A stretch of 64,000 bases of DNA, taken from NCBI GenBank assembly GCA_963666465.1, contig OY762824.1:1612001-1676000 (forward strand). Reading direction: 5' to 3'. The position numbers and the translations under genes are program-made. Of the stretch, positions 44,668 through 53,394 are shown piece after piece (position 1 is the first letter of the stretch; each line of letters starts with the position of its first letter). Below the pieces are notes generated by a model. That model was not told the origin of the DNA. It saw only the letters and a program-made list of their open reading frames with translations, and did no database searches. The stretch comes from VXYL01 sp963666465. Its GTDB lineage: Bacteria; Pseudomonadota; Gammaproteobacteria; Pseudomonadales; Azotimanducaceae.

Positions 44668-44882
44668 CTCTGTCAGGGGCCTCCGTTTCTGGAACGAGGG
44701 CATCCTGCCCTCCATAGCGCCGTCAGGCGCGCCCTTGCGCCACCATGTCGTGGCAAAGCCGAATTGACGAGTTCACCCTGCATGTTCGCATGGAGGACTT
44801 CGCGGAGGCCGCTTGCGCGCCCTTCGGGCGTACGGAGAGCGGGATGCCCCTCCCCCAAGAGTAAGGGAGGGAGGGCGTCGGT
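44668..44882. repeat. leuB-leuD gap with REP-like palindromes
   Basis: This 215-bp gap contains GAGGGCATCCTGCCCTCC at 44695-44712 and a second GC-rich inverted pair (GGGATGCCCCTCCC at about 44833 and GGGAGGGAGGGCGTC at about 44867). No gene is apparent. The gap separates two genes that are usually tightly linked, so the palindromes may have been inserted into the operon. Confidence 0.45.
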
Positions 44883-45530
44883 TCAGGCCCCCGGTTCGGC
44901 GAACACCCAGGGCATCCGCCGTCGGTGCCCGTCCTCGAAGGCGCGGATGGCGTCGGCGTAGCGCAATGTCTGTGCGATTTCGTCGAGCCCTTCCGCCAGG
45001 AGGCGCTTGCGCGCCGGCTCAATGTCGAATGACGCCTCGAAACCGTCGCCAGCGATCCTCTGTCCCGGCAAGTCCACCGCGAGCGAGAAGCCGGGCAGCG
45101 TCTGCGCCCGTTCGATCAGCTCGCCCACGGCCTCATCCGGCAGCGTCACCAGAAGCAGGCCGTTGCGCAGGGAGTTGCCGGAGAAGATGTCCGCAAAGCT
45201 CGGCGCAATGACGCAGCGGAAACCGTATTCGAGCAGCGCCCACACGGCGTGCTCGCGGCTCGAACCGCAGCCGAAGTTGGTGCGCGTCACCAGCACGCTG
45301 GCGCCTTGATAGCGCGGCTGGTTGAGCACGAAGTCGCGGTTGATCTCGCGTTCGTTGGCGGTCTTGGTCATGTCGCCTTCGTCGAGAAAGCGCCAGGCGT
45401 CAAACAGGTTGTCGCCAAAGCCGGTGCGACGGATCGACTTCAGGAACTGCTTGGGGATGATCTGGTCGGTATCGACGTTGGCGCGGTCGAGCGGCGCCAC
45501 CAGCCCCGTATGCGTGTCGAAGGCCTGCAC
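44883..45530 (-). CDS. leuD: 3-isopropylmalate dehydratase small subunit
   Basis: 215 residues. It starts with QAFDTHTGLVAPLDRANVDT and contains DQIIPKQFLKSIRRTGFG, VTRTNFGCGSSREHAVWALL and the characteristic IAPSFADIFSGNSLRNGLLL. With LeuC it isomerises 2- to 3-isopropylmalate. GTG 45530 overlaps the leuC stop (TAGTG), so translation is coupled. The ending FAEPGA matches the family length. Confidence 0.93.
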   Translation of the reverse strand: MQAFDTHTGLVAPLDRANVDTDQIIPKQFLKSIRRTGFGDNLFDAWRFLDEGDMTKTANEREINRDFVLNQPRYQGASVLVTRTNFGCGSSREHAVWALLEYGFRCVIAPSFADIFSGNSLRNGLLLVTLPDEAVGELIERAQTLPGFSLAVDLPGQRIAGDGFEASFDIEPARKRLLAEGLDEIAQTLRYADAIRAFEDGHRRRMPWVFAEPGA

Positions 45531-46945
45531 TACAGATACTCCCGCACGTCCGCAAAGCGACCGTTCACCGCCGCCGCCGCCGCCATCGCCGGGCTCACGA
45601 GATGCGTGCGCCCAAGGTGCCCCTGTCGTCCCTCGAAGTTGCGGTTGGACGTCGAGGCGCAGCGCTCGCCCGGATAGAGCCGGTCGTCGTTCATGGCAAG
45701 GCACATCGAGCAGCCGGCGTCGCGCCATTCGAAGCCAGCCTCGCGGAAGACGGCATCGAGCCCTTCCGCCTCCGCCTGCCGCTTGACCAGGCCAGAACCC
45801 GGCACCACCAGTGCCTCGCGGATCGACGACGCAACACGTCGCCCTTTCGCCACCTCCGCGGCGGCACGCAAGTCCTCGATGCGGGCATTGGTGCAGGAGC
45901 CGATGAACACGCGGTCGAGGGCCACGTCGCGGATTGGGGTGCCAGGCGTCAGGTCCATGTACGCAAGCGCCCGTTCGCACAGTTCGCGGCGGGCAGGCTC
46001 TTCGAAGGCATCCGGAGAGGGCACGGCTTCGTCGATGCCGAGCACCAGTTCCGGTGATGTGCCCCAAGACACCTGCGGCGAGAGTTCAGACGCATCCAGC
46101 TGGGTCTCGCGGTCGAACTCGGCATCCGGGTCGGACACAAGCCCGCGCCAATACGCCTCGGAACGTTCCAGCACCTCGCCCGAAGGCGCGAGCGGCCGCC
46201 CGCGCAGATACTCGATGGTGGTGTCGTCCACCGCCACCATTCCGGCCCGGCCACCTGCCTCGATGGACATGTTGCACAGCGTCATGCGCGCTTCCATCGA
46301 CAGCGCCCGCACCGCGCTTCCGGCGTATTCGATGGTGTGGCCGGTGGCGCCAGCCGTGCCGATGCGGCGGATGACGGCAAGGATGAGGTCTTTCGCCGTC
46401 ACCCCGCGCGGCAGTTCCCCCGTCGCCGTCAACCGCATGTTGGCGGCCTTGCGCTGGGCAAGGCATTGCGTCGCCAGCACATGCTCCACATCGGAGGTGC
46501 CGATCCCCTGCGCCAGCGCCGCGAACGCGCCGTGGGTGGAGGTGTGCGAGTCGCCGCAGACGATGGTCGTGCCCGGCAGCGTCGCCCCCTGTTCCGGCCC
46601 CACCACATGGACGATGCCTTGGCGGGGATCGGTCATCTCGAACTGGCGAATGCCAAAGCGACGGCAATTCTCGTCAAGCGCAGCCACCTGCGTGCGAGCA
46701 ATCTCGTCCTCGATGCCACCGATGCCGGCGGCGCGGTTGGTGGTCGGCAGGTTGTGGTCTGGCGTTGCGAGATTCGCGTCGAGCCGCCAAGGCTGGCGCC
46801 CGGCAAGCTGCAACCCTTCGAACGCCTGCGGCGAAGTGACCTCGTGCAAGAGATGCCGGTCGATGTAGAGCAACGTCATGCCATCGTCGCGCTCGGCGAC
46901 GGCATGTGCATCCCAGATCCTGTCGTAGAGGGTCTTGCCGGCCAT
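45530..46945 (-). CDS. leuC: 3-isopropylmalate dehydratase large subunit
   Basis: 471 residues of the aconitase family, starting MAGKTLYDRIWDAHAVAERD. The iron-sulphur cysteines are visible in VFIGSCTNARIEDL and DAGCSMCLAMN. Other motifs are IVCGDSHTSTHGAFAALAQG and NRNFEGRQG. It is the first gene of the leuC-leuD-leuB-asd-fimV-truA cluster. Upstream (46946-47302) lies a divergent intergenic region shared with the M9 protease gene. Confidence 0.95.
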   Translation of the reverse strand: MAGKTLYDRIWDAHAVAERDDGMTLLYIDRHLLHEVTSPQAFEGLQLAGRQPWRLDANLATPDHNLPTTNRAAGIGGIEDEIARTQVAALDENCRRFGIRQFEMTDPRQGIVHVVGPEQGATLPGTTIVCGDSHTSTHGAFAALAQGIGTSDVEHVLATQCLAQRKAANMRLTATGELPRGVTAKDLILAVIRRIGTAGATGHTIEYAGSAVRALSMEARMTLCNMSIEAGGRAGMVAVDDTTIEYLRGRPLAPSGEVLERSEAYWRGLVSDPDAEFDRETQLDASELSPQVSWGTSPELVLGIDEAVPSPDAFEEPARRELCERALAYMDLTPGTPIRDVALDRVFIGSCTNARIEDLRAAAEVAKGRRVASSIREALVVPGSGLVKRQAEAEGLDAVFREAGFEWRDAGCSMCLAMNDDRLYPGERCASTSNRNFEGRQGHLGRTHLVSPAMAAAAAVNGRFADVREYL

Positions 46946-47302
46946 GCCGATTGGGTCCTGTTCCTTGAAGCGGCAATGCTAGCAGCTAATGTGGGCGCCG
47001 GCAGGCCTTGATCCCCGGCCACTGCCGATCTGCGGTGCCAATCAGTCCTCACGCGTAACATACCGCCCACGGCTAATTTGTTCTTTGCGCCGGGTCCAAG
47101 TAAATCAACGAGTTACATGGATTGAGGCACCCCTTCGCCCAGGTTTTCCGTTGACCAGAAAATGCGGCTCAATATCAGGGCTTTACGTTATTCGGCCACT
47201 ATCAGGGATGTCCGAGAACAAATTCGCCCTGACATACCGCCGGGTGGAGTTGACTCATCCATATCCATAATCCATAATCCATGATGGTTTGGTAGGCGCA
47301 CA
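46946..47302. promoter_or_regulatory. Divergent intergenic region between leuC and the M9 protease gene
   Basis: The 357 bp is less GC-rich than its surroundings and holds no open frame that I would support. It must contain promoters for both flanking genes. A run of near-direct repeats of CCATAATC lies at 47261-47283, about 20 bp before the M9 start. I could not pick out a convincing operator or leader peptide. Confidence 0.4.
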
Positions 47303-49993
47303 ATGAACTGCATCTCATTTGTCCGTCGTCGTGGCCTGCATTATGCCTTGTCGGCGACGCTTATCGCCGGCACGGCGTTCGCGGCAGCTTCGGGTGAGGA
47401 GCGCGCTGGCGTTCAGTTGCCGCCCCCGAATCTGGAACGCGACCTGCAACGGAACGCGCACACCCGACAGCCGCTCCGGCCCATGAGCCAAGACAGTTGC
47501 GCGTCCTTCTATTCAGCCCTTCCGGGCACGACGGGGGACGATCTGGTGACCCTCCTGCGGTCGGCCGACCTCGGATGCATATCCGATTTGGAGTGGGTGG
47601 ACGATGCGCGGCTACAACATGCGATCGCCAGGGAAGCCAACGTCCTGAGCGTCGCGTACGCGCTGCCCGACCTCATCGGCGCATACGACGGTTTCGCCAA
47701 TGCACCGCTCATAAATCTGATGAGATTCCTGCAGGTCGTCGAGGACATCCACTACTGGTGCATCCAGACGAGCGGCACGTGTGAGGACGATGTGTGGCTT
47801 TCGTCCAGGCGATGGGAAACCGCTTGGGGTTCCGCCGTCCACCTGGCCGTTTTTCGAGTGGTGAATGCCTTTCGCGCAACCCCGCACTTCGGCCACCAGA
47901 GCGACGAACACGCCGACACCCTGTTCGAACTCACTCGGCTGATCAGGGAATACGAACAGTCGGCGGACCATCTGGATATCGTCGTTTGGTGGCTGACGCA
48001 CTGGAGCGAGCGTTACCGGAGCGACAGGTTCAAGTACGTCATGGACGCGATGTTCGACATGCTGGCGACGGGGCACAGGAGCAGGTACGAGGGCAACGAG
48101 CGTTTCGGTCCCGCGTTCGGTGAGTCCCGCGATCTCCTGGAAGCGCTCCTCAAGCGTGCGCTTGAGTCGGCCCTGATTGGTACGGACTGGCAGTTCATCG
48201 CCACCCGGAGCGCCATCGAGCTTGGCCGGTTCAGCATCTATTCCGACACCGCGAACTACGTTCGCGTCCGTGAGGCCGTGGACTCGATCCGCAAGGCCTA
48301 CGAAGACGACAAGACTTTCCGGCCGGTCTGGCTGCGCGTGGTGGCGGAGCTCGACTACAACGACGCGCGGAACTGCGCGAACTACGGAACGTGCGATTGG
48401 TACGCGGGCATCGGTTTCAACACCAACTTCAGGAGGGAGGTGTTCCAGAGATCGCACGAGTGTCCGGCGAGCTACTGCCCTAACGACAGGGTAACCGTGC
48501 ATGCCCAGGGTCTGGATGACGATCAGCTCGCACGGGCGTGCGGACTGCTGTCCGCCGTCAGCAGCACCTTCCATCCCCTGTTCAACACGAACTGCGAACC
48601 GGTGGAAGGCGATTTCAACGACCATCTCGACGCTTACGTCTTTCACGACATCCGGTCGTGCGAGGATTTTTCTTCGGCCGCGTTCTTTCGAAACGCGGAC
48701 ACATGCAGCGGGATTTACTACGAGAGGGATCCGGCGGACCGGAGCACCCGACCGTACTTCGTCGCTACCGAGTATGAGCCTTGGGAGAGTCCCCCGGACC
48801 CGCGGCTCAGCATCTGGAATCTCGAGCATGAGTACGCCCACTATCTGGACGGCAGGTACAACCGCATTGGCGGATACAGGGGCGATCTCGACAGCCTGCA
48901 CTGGTGGATCGAGGGGATCGCGGAGTACCTGGCCGCCTTGGCTTCGCCCCACCTGGGGCCTCCTCCGTTCGACGCGTCGTACACCTTGGCGGAGATCCTG
49001 CTGCATTCGGATTCGTTGCAGACGCGCTATCGGCACCGCCATCTCGCGGTCCGTTTCTTCATGGAGAACCACCGCGATTTCGTTGACGTCGCCGTCGGCC
49101 ACCTGCGCCGCGGGGAGTTCGATGCGTACCAAGATTTCCTGAACGGCGGGGTGGCGCGGTACTCGGAGGCATGGGGCACATGGCTGCGGGCTGGGGATGC
49201 GAACGTGCAGCCCGAGATCGTGCAGCCGATCCAACGCGAGACGCCGTACTTTCTCGTGCCGATGTTCCCCGCGCACACCGAGGGCAGGCGTCAAGGATGG
49301 GTCAGGGTCGTCAACCTGTCGGACCGGGACGGCGACGTGGACATCGTTGCGGTGGACGACGGCGGCAACCGGTTCGAACCGACAACGCTTCGCTTGGGGC
49401 GCGGAGCCGTTTCCTTCAACTCGCATGACCTAGAGAACGGGAACGCGGAAAAGGGCTTGCCGCAAGGCGTGGGGTCGGGCACTGGCGAATGGCGACTCGA
49501 GTTGAGGACCGCGCTGGACATCCTCGTGCTCAGCTACATCAGGACGCCGGGATTCGTCGTGCCCATGACGGACATCGCCTCGAGGCATCGCGGCGGGTAT
49601 CTGGTGCCCACGTTCTACCCGGGCAGGAACACGAGACAAAGGAGCTCCCTGCGCATTGGGAATCTGGGCGGTGCAGACGCGGAGGTCACCATTTCCGGCG
49701 TGGACGACGCGGGCATTGACTCCTCGGAGGTCAAGACGCGTATCGGCGGCTTCGCCACGGTCACGTTTAGCGCGAAGGAGCTGGAGGAGGGGGCCAGAGG
49801 GCTGGACGGCGACCTGGGACGCGGCCTGGGCAAGTGGCGGTTGTTCGTCTCGTCGCCGAATCCGATCTTCGTCATGAGCCTGCTAGAGTCGAGCAGAGGG
49901 CATCTGGTGAATCTCTCCACGCTGCCGGCCGCCAATGACGTGCCGGGGAAGGGGACCATGAGCTTTGTTCCGACGAACGGAGCGAACGACTAG
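47303..49993 (+). CDS. M9-family (microbial collagenase-like) metalloprotease, secreted
   Basis: 896 residues. The signal peptide is ALSATLIAGTAFAAASG. A long helical N-terminal region (about 60-370, M9N-like, with VEDIHYWCIQTSG and WLTHWSERYRSDRF) precedes the gluzincin domain, where the zinc motif HEYAH is at 509-513 in WNLEHEYAHYLDGRYNRIGG and the third ligand is in WWIEGIAEYLAA. Several Cys pairs suggest an exported protein. The C-terminus has two tandem roughly 110-residue beta domains starting YFLVPMFPAHTEGRRQG and GYLVPTFYPGRNTRQRS. The stop TAG at 49991-49993 falls within the first bases of the ISNCY-type element boundary, so the natural C-terminus may have been clipped. Likely degrades collagen or related matrix protein. 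Confidence 0.8.
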   Translation: MNCISFVRRRGLHYALSATLIAGTAFAAASGEERAGVQLPPPNLERDLQRNAHTRQPLRPMSQDSCASFYSALPGTTGDDLVTLLRSADLGCISDLEWVDDARLQHAIAREANVLSVAYALPDLIGAYDGFANAPLINLMRFLQVVEDIHYWCIQTSGTCEDDVWLSSRRWETAWGSAVHLAVFRVVNAFRATPHFGHQSDEHADTLFELTRLIREYEQSADHLDIVVWWLTHWSERYRSDRFKYVMDAMFDMLATGHRSRYEGNERFGPAFGESRDLLEALLKRALESALIGTDWQFIATRSAIELGRFSIYSDTANYVRVREAVDSIRKAYEDDKTFRPVWLRVVAELDYNDARNCANYGTCDWYAGIGFNTNFRREVFQRSHECPASYCPNDRVTVHAQGLDDDQLARACGLLSAVSSTFHPLFNTNCEPVEGDFNDHLDAYVFHDIRSCEDFSSAAFFRNADTCSGIYYERDPADRSTRPYFVATEYEPWESPPDPRLSIWNLEHEYAHYLDGRYNRIGGYRGDLDSLHWWIEGIAEYLAALASPHLGPPPFDASYTLAEILLHSDSLQTRYRHRHLAVRFFMENHRDFVDVAVGHLRRGEFDAYQDFLNGGVARYSEAWGTWLRAGDANVQPEIVQPIQRETPYFLVPMFPAHTEGRRQGWVRVVNLSDRDGDVDIVAVDDGGNRFEPTTLRLGRGAVSFNSHDLENGNAEKGLPQGVGSGTGEWRLELRTALDILVLSYIRTPGFVVPMTDIASRHRGGYLVPTFYPGRNTRQRSSLRIGNLGGADAEVTISGVDDAGIDSSEVKTRIGGFATVTFSAKELEEGARGLDGDLGRGLGKWRLFVSSPNPIFVMSLLESSRGHLVNLSTLPAANDVPGKGTMSFVPTNGAND

Positions 49994-51746
49994 CTAGTTC
50001 CTGTCCGGGAATGACGGGTTGGCGCGCCGTGAGGCGATTGGGCGCGAGCAGAGGTTGTCCCGCATCGGGTGCGGGGTGGGTGGCAGTACGCGGATTCTGT
50101 CGGTTTTGGGTGCATGCGGTGGCGTCGAATGGCCGAACGAGCGATCGCCCGGCGTCGCGGCACGGTTGGCGAGGCGGCTCGTCGCCGGCGGGCACGGCGC
50201 CGGTCCGGAGGGTTGCACCGGTCGAAGGCGATGGCTGCAGCCGGCAGACTGCGTCAGCCGGGTGACGGCCTCAGACGCGCCAGACGGACCAGGTTGTGCG
50301 CGACCGCCGCCGACTGCACGTACGCCTTGAAGTGCGCCAGGCCCCGCCAGTGGCAGCGCCCGAGGCCGAAGCAGCGCTTCAGACACGAGATCCCCGCCTC
50401 GACGCCGGCGCGGAACCGCTTCAGTTGCGCGTACACCCAGGACGACGGGGTCATGTCCTGCGGCTTCACGCCGCGCTTCTTGTGGAACACCGCGTGCCTG
50501 ACGCCGAGCTCCCTGGCCGTCTCGACGTTGTGCCTGGAGACATGGCCGCCATCGAACGCCGCATGGGTCGGCGCAGACCCGCAGTGCGCCACATGCCGCT
50601 CGAGCATCGGCAGACAACGCGCACTGTCCGCCGGATTGCCGTCCTCGACCACCGCGTCGAGCGCCAGACCGCTGCGCCCCGTGGCGAGGTTCACCTTGTG
50701 GCCGTGGCACGTGCCGCGGCCGCCCTTGACGATGATGTCGGTGTGCGGCTCGAACAGGCTCGCCACCTTCTCCTTGGCCGGCACCGTCTCGCCGTCGAAC
50801 ACCCGTCGCCGGGTCTGGTCCACGACCCGTTCAAGCAGCGCGTCGCACACGCCAAGCCGGTCCCGCCAGGACTGCCACGAGCCTTCCTTGTCAGCCTTTG
50901 CAACCTTCGCCAGCGCCGCCGCCACGTATCGACGGGTCTGGCGCACGATCTTCAGCAACTTCCGACAGGTCGCGGCACGCCGATCCCTGCCGCGTTGCGA
51001 CGAGATCTCCAAGGCGCGTCGCTTCGCCGCCCGACAGTGATCGTGGAACGCGACCACCTCGGCGCCCAAAGCCTCCCTCGCGGTGCCCAGCAGGCGCGTC
51101 GGCACGCGCACGCCGTCGGACAGCAGCTGGCTGTCGGCCGGCGCAAGGATGTGCGTCTCGGTCACCGTGCTGTCGACCCGAACGCGCGCTCCCGACTCGA
51201 TGCCCTCCGCACGCGCCACATCCAGCAGGCGCCGGTTGATCCGCTCCCACGTCGCCGCGCCGATCGCGCCGATGGTCGACTGCAGCGCCGACTTGCCCGG
51301 CAGCCGCGCCCTGTCCACGCGCGCGAAGCGCTGTGCCGTGAGCGAGTCGCGCAGCAGGAACTCAAGCCCCCGACACGTCGCCTGGCGCAGATGCAGCAAA
51401 ACCGCGCAGCGCAGAACCGACTCGCGCGTCAGCCCGTGCCGACCACGCCCACCCGCTTCGTTGACGCCGAGGTCGGCAACGACGCCATCGAGCAGTTCCG
51501 GACACTCGTCGAGCAGCGCCGACACGCGTTCGAACTCGTCGGCCAACGGATGGTCAACGGGCGTGGGATCGAACAGGCTTCGCTGCGCAGTGCGTCTCGC
51601 GCGCATTGCACCTCCGGCGTCTCGGTGCCATTGGGTTGTTGGGGAACAAGACAATGGCAGCCGAAACGCCGGTTCAAAGCCGCTCCAGAGCGGCTTTTAT
51701 TTCGTTAATTCAACCCGTTAGACGTTTTCGGACAGGAACTAGCTAG
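49990..51746 (-). mobile_element. ISNCY-type insertion sequence
   Basis: The ends are CTAGCTAGTTCCTGTCCG (49990-50007) and its exact reverse complement (51729-51746). Because CTAGCTAG is itself palindromic, it can be either an 8-bp target duplication or part of 18-bp inverted repeats; in the first case the element is 49998-51738. It encloses one transposase gene on the minus strand and about 250 bp of non-coding DNA at its left. It sits between the M9 protease stop and a truncated integrase. Confidence 0.75.
50254..51606 (-). CDS. ISNCY-family transposase
   Basis: 450 residues from ATG 51606, which is preceded by GGAGGTGCA; the frame opens earlier at 51654. The protein contains RVRVDSTVTETHILAPADSQ (first catalytic Asp), FEPHTDIIVKGGRGTCHGHK (second region), AFDGGHVSRHNVETARELGV and the C-terminal EAGISCLKRCFGLGRCHWRG with AVAHNLVRLARL. 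This order is typical of the ISNCY group of IS5/IS1182-like DDE transposases. No frameshift or stop interrupts it, so the element may be active. Its interior is bounded by matching inverted ends. Confidence 0.8.
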   Translation of the reverse strand: MRARRTAQRSLFDPTPVDHPLADEFERVSALLDECPELLDGVVADLGVNEAGGRGRHGLTRESVLRCAVLLHLRQATCRGLEFLLRDSLTAQRFARVDRARLPGKSALQSTIGAIGAATWERINRRLLDVARAEGIESGARVRVDSTVTETHILAPADSQLLSDGVRVPTRLLGTAREALGAEVVAFHDHCRAAKRRALEISSQRGRDRRAATCRKLLKIVRQTRRYVAAALAKVAKADKEGSWQSWRDRLGVCDALLERVVDQTRRRVFDGETVPAKEKVASLFEPHTDIIVKGGRGTCHGHKVNLATGRSGLALDAVVEDGNPADSARCLPMLERHVAHCGSAPTHAAFDGGHVSRHNVETARELGVRHAVFHKKRGVKPQDMTPSSWVYAQLKRFRAGVEAGISCLKRCFGLGRCHWRGLAHFKAYVQSAAVAHNLVRLARLRPSPG

Positions 51747-51975
51747 GGCCAGCTCGCACGCGCTTGGCGGTCTCCCGCCTTGCGGTACAGGTCGGCTGTA
51801 GGACGGCCATGACGTCTTTGCCGGTGATCGCGTCCACCGGCATGCCGCCGAGCCGGGGCAGGATGTGGTCGCGCAGCGTGGTGCGCCCGCTGTCCTCGAT
51901 CCTGCCGCCGGGCTTCCAGTTGGCGGCGTGCATCGCCATCACCTTGTCGGCGGCTTCGGCGAAGGTGGGGGCGCA
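51742..51975 (-). pseudogene. Tyrosine integrase, core-binding-domain relic
   Basis: The minus-strand frame reads PTFAEAADKVMAMHAANWKP, then LRDHILPRLGGMPVDAITGK and DVMAVLQPTCTARRETAKRV. This is the N-terminal SAM-like core-binding domain of prophage or island integrases (TFxEAAxxVxxxHxxxW, YxxPxLGxxPVxxIxxxDVLxVLxPIWxxxxETAxRVRxR). It ends abruptly at the ISNCY-type element border; the catalytic domain is gone. Upstream coding sense is lost beyond about 51975. It suggests that a former genomic island lay here. Confidence 0.65.
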
Positions 51976-52282
51976 GCGGCCCGAGCGGCGGCGAGGATCG
52001 CGGCTCTCGGAGTTCGCGCTGGCGCACATCGAGGGTTCGGCGACCGTCGCGGCGTGTGCGCGCGACGACCTGCTCGAAAAGCGCGCCCGATCATGCAGGC
52101 GTGGGGCCGACTGCATCTCGGGGCAGAGGCGGATTCCAGACCGAGGGCGTCGATGTGCCGTCGCGCGACATCCATCGTCGCATGGTGCGGCATCGACTCC
52201 ACCAATCGGCGCAAGCGACTCGGACGGCATACCGTCCGCATCAAGGCGTTGCACAAAACCGCAGGATGCGCCACATTGCGCG

Positions 52283-52335
52283 TTCGGGGACAGAGCCTTC
52301 AGCCGGTGGGGCTAAGCGACCGCTGATGCGAACGC
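52283..52335 (+). repeat. Degenerate copy of the 90-bp repeat family
   Basis: AGAGCCTTCAGCCGGTGGGG followed by CGACCGCTGATGCG matches the first half of the unit arrayed at 60841-61199 with a few changes. It lies just upstream of acoA. The rest of 51976-52384 shows no gene that I can support. Confidence 0.4.
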
Positions 52336-52384
52336 TCCCCGGTCGAGCCATTGGGGGGCTGCGGACGCAGCAGGAGGGAGCTTC

Positions 52385-53350
52385 ATGCAACCGGACGACG
52401 ACACTCTGCGCGACATCCATCGTCGGATGGTGCGGATCCGCGTGTTCGAGACGGAGGCTGGCAGGATGGCGGAGGCGGGCAAGATTCCCGGCGCGCTGCA
52501 CCTCTATGTCGGCCAGGAAGCGGTGGCGGCCGGGATCATGGCGCACCTTTCCGCGGACGACTGGATCACCAGCACCCATCGCGGCCACGGCCACCTCATC
52601 GCCAAGGGCGGCGCATTCGACCGCATGTTCGCCGAGCTCTTCGGTCGCGCCACCGGATACTGTCGCGGCAAGGGTGGCAGCATGCACATCTCCAACATGG
52701 AACTCGGCATGCTCGGCGCAAACGGCATCGTCGGCGCAGGGCCGCCCATCGCCGTCGGCGCGGCGTTCACGGCCAAGTTCCGCAAGACCGACCGCGTAGC
52801 CGTCACCTTCTTCGGCGACGGCGCCAGCAACGAGGGCTCCTTCCACGAGGCCGCCAACATGGCCGCGCTCTACAAGCTGCCGGCGCTGTTCGTGTGCGAG
52901 AACAACGGCTACGGCGAATACACCGCGCAGGCCAACCACCAGGCCATCGTCGATGTGGCCGACCGTGCCGCCGGCTACGGGATGCCAGGCGTCATCGTCG
53001 ATGGCATGGATGCCGTGGCGGTGTACGAAGCCGCTGGCGCCGCGCTCGAACGCGCCCGCTCTGGCGACGGCCCGACCCTGCTCGAATGCAAGACCTACCG
53101 TTTCTTCGACCACGTGGGCGTGCGCGGCATGGGGCTTTCCTACCGCACCGACGCCGAGCTCGAGGAGTGGCAGAAGCGCGACCCGATCCACATGTTCGAG
53201 GCGCAACTTGCCGAGCTAGGCATCCTGAGCCAGGAGCAGGCAGCGGAAGTCCACGACGGCATCATGGCCCTGGTGCAGGCCGGCATCGAGTTCGCGGAGC
53301 AGAGCCCGCTGCCCGACGTGAACAGCTTGCTGGACGACGTGTACGCCTGA
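52385..53350 (+). CDS. acoA: Acetoin dehydrogenase E1 component, alpha subunit (TPP-dependent)
   Basis: 321 residues. The thiamine-diphosphate motif is TFFGDGASNEGSFHEAANMA (GDG...N). Other family segments are STHRGHGHLIAKGGAFDRMF, YCRGKGGSMHISNM and VCENNGYGEYTAQANHQ. With the beta subunit it oxidatively cleaves acetoin to acetaldehyde and an acetyl group passed to lipoamide. The same fold serves pyruvate or branched-chain E1; the acoX neighbour favours acetoin. ATG 52385 follows GGAGGGAGCTTC. It opens the acoA-acoB-acoX-acoC operon. Confidence 0.85.
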   Translation: MQPDDDTLRDIHRRMVRIRVFETEAGRMAEAGKIPGALHLYVGQEAVAAGIMAHLSADDWITSTHRGHGHLIAKGGAFDRMFAELFGRATGYCRGKGGSMHISNMELGMLGANGIVGAGPPIAVGAAFTAKFRKTDRVAVTFFGDGASNEGSFHEAANMAALYKLPALFVCENNGYGEYTAQANHQAIVDVADRAAGYGMPGVIVDGMDAVAVYEAAGAALERARSGDGPTLLECKTYRFFDHVGVRGMGLSYRTDAELEEWQKRDPIHMFEAQLAELGILSQEQAAEVHDGIMALVQAGIEFAEQSPLPDVNSLLDDVYA

Positions 53351-53394
53351 TCCAGGCAAGCCCAGGCGGGCCCAGTTCATCGGAGGGGAATCAC

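Noticed and set aside
42436..44961. 841-codon plus-strand frame opposite asd and leuB
   Set aside because: His/Arg/Val-rich shadow of the real minus-strand genes in GC-rich DNA.
52351..53394. Fusion of acoA-region sequence to acoB in one 680-codon frame
   Set aside because: The part before 53395 is a shifted reading of acoA; acoB has its own ATG and ribosome site.
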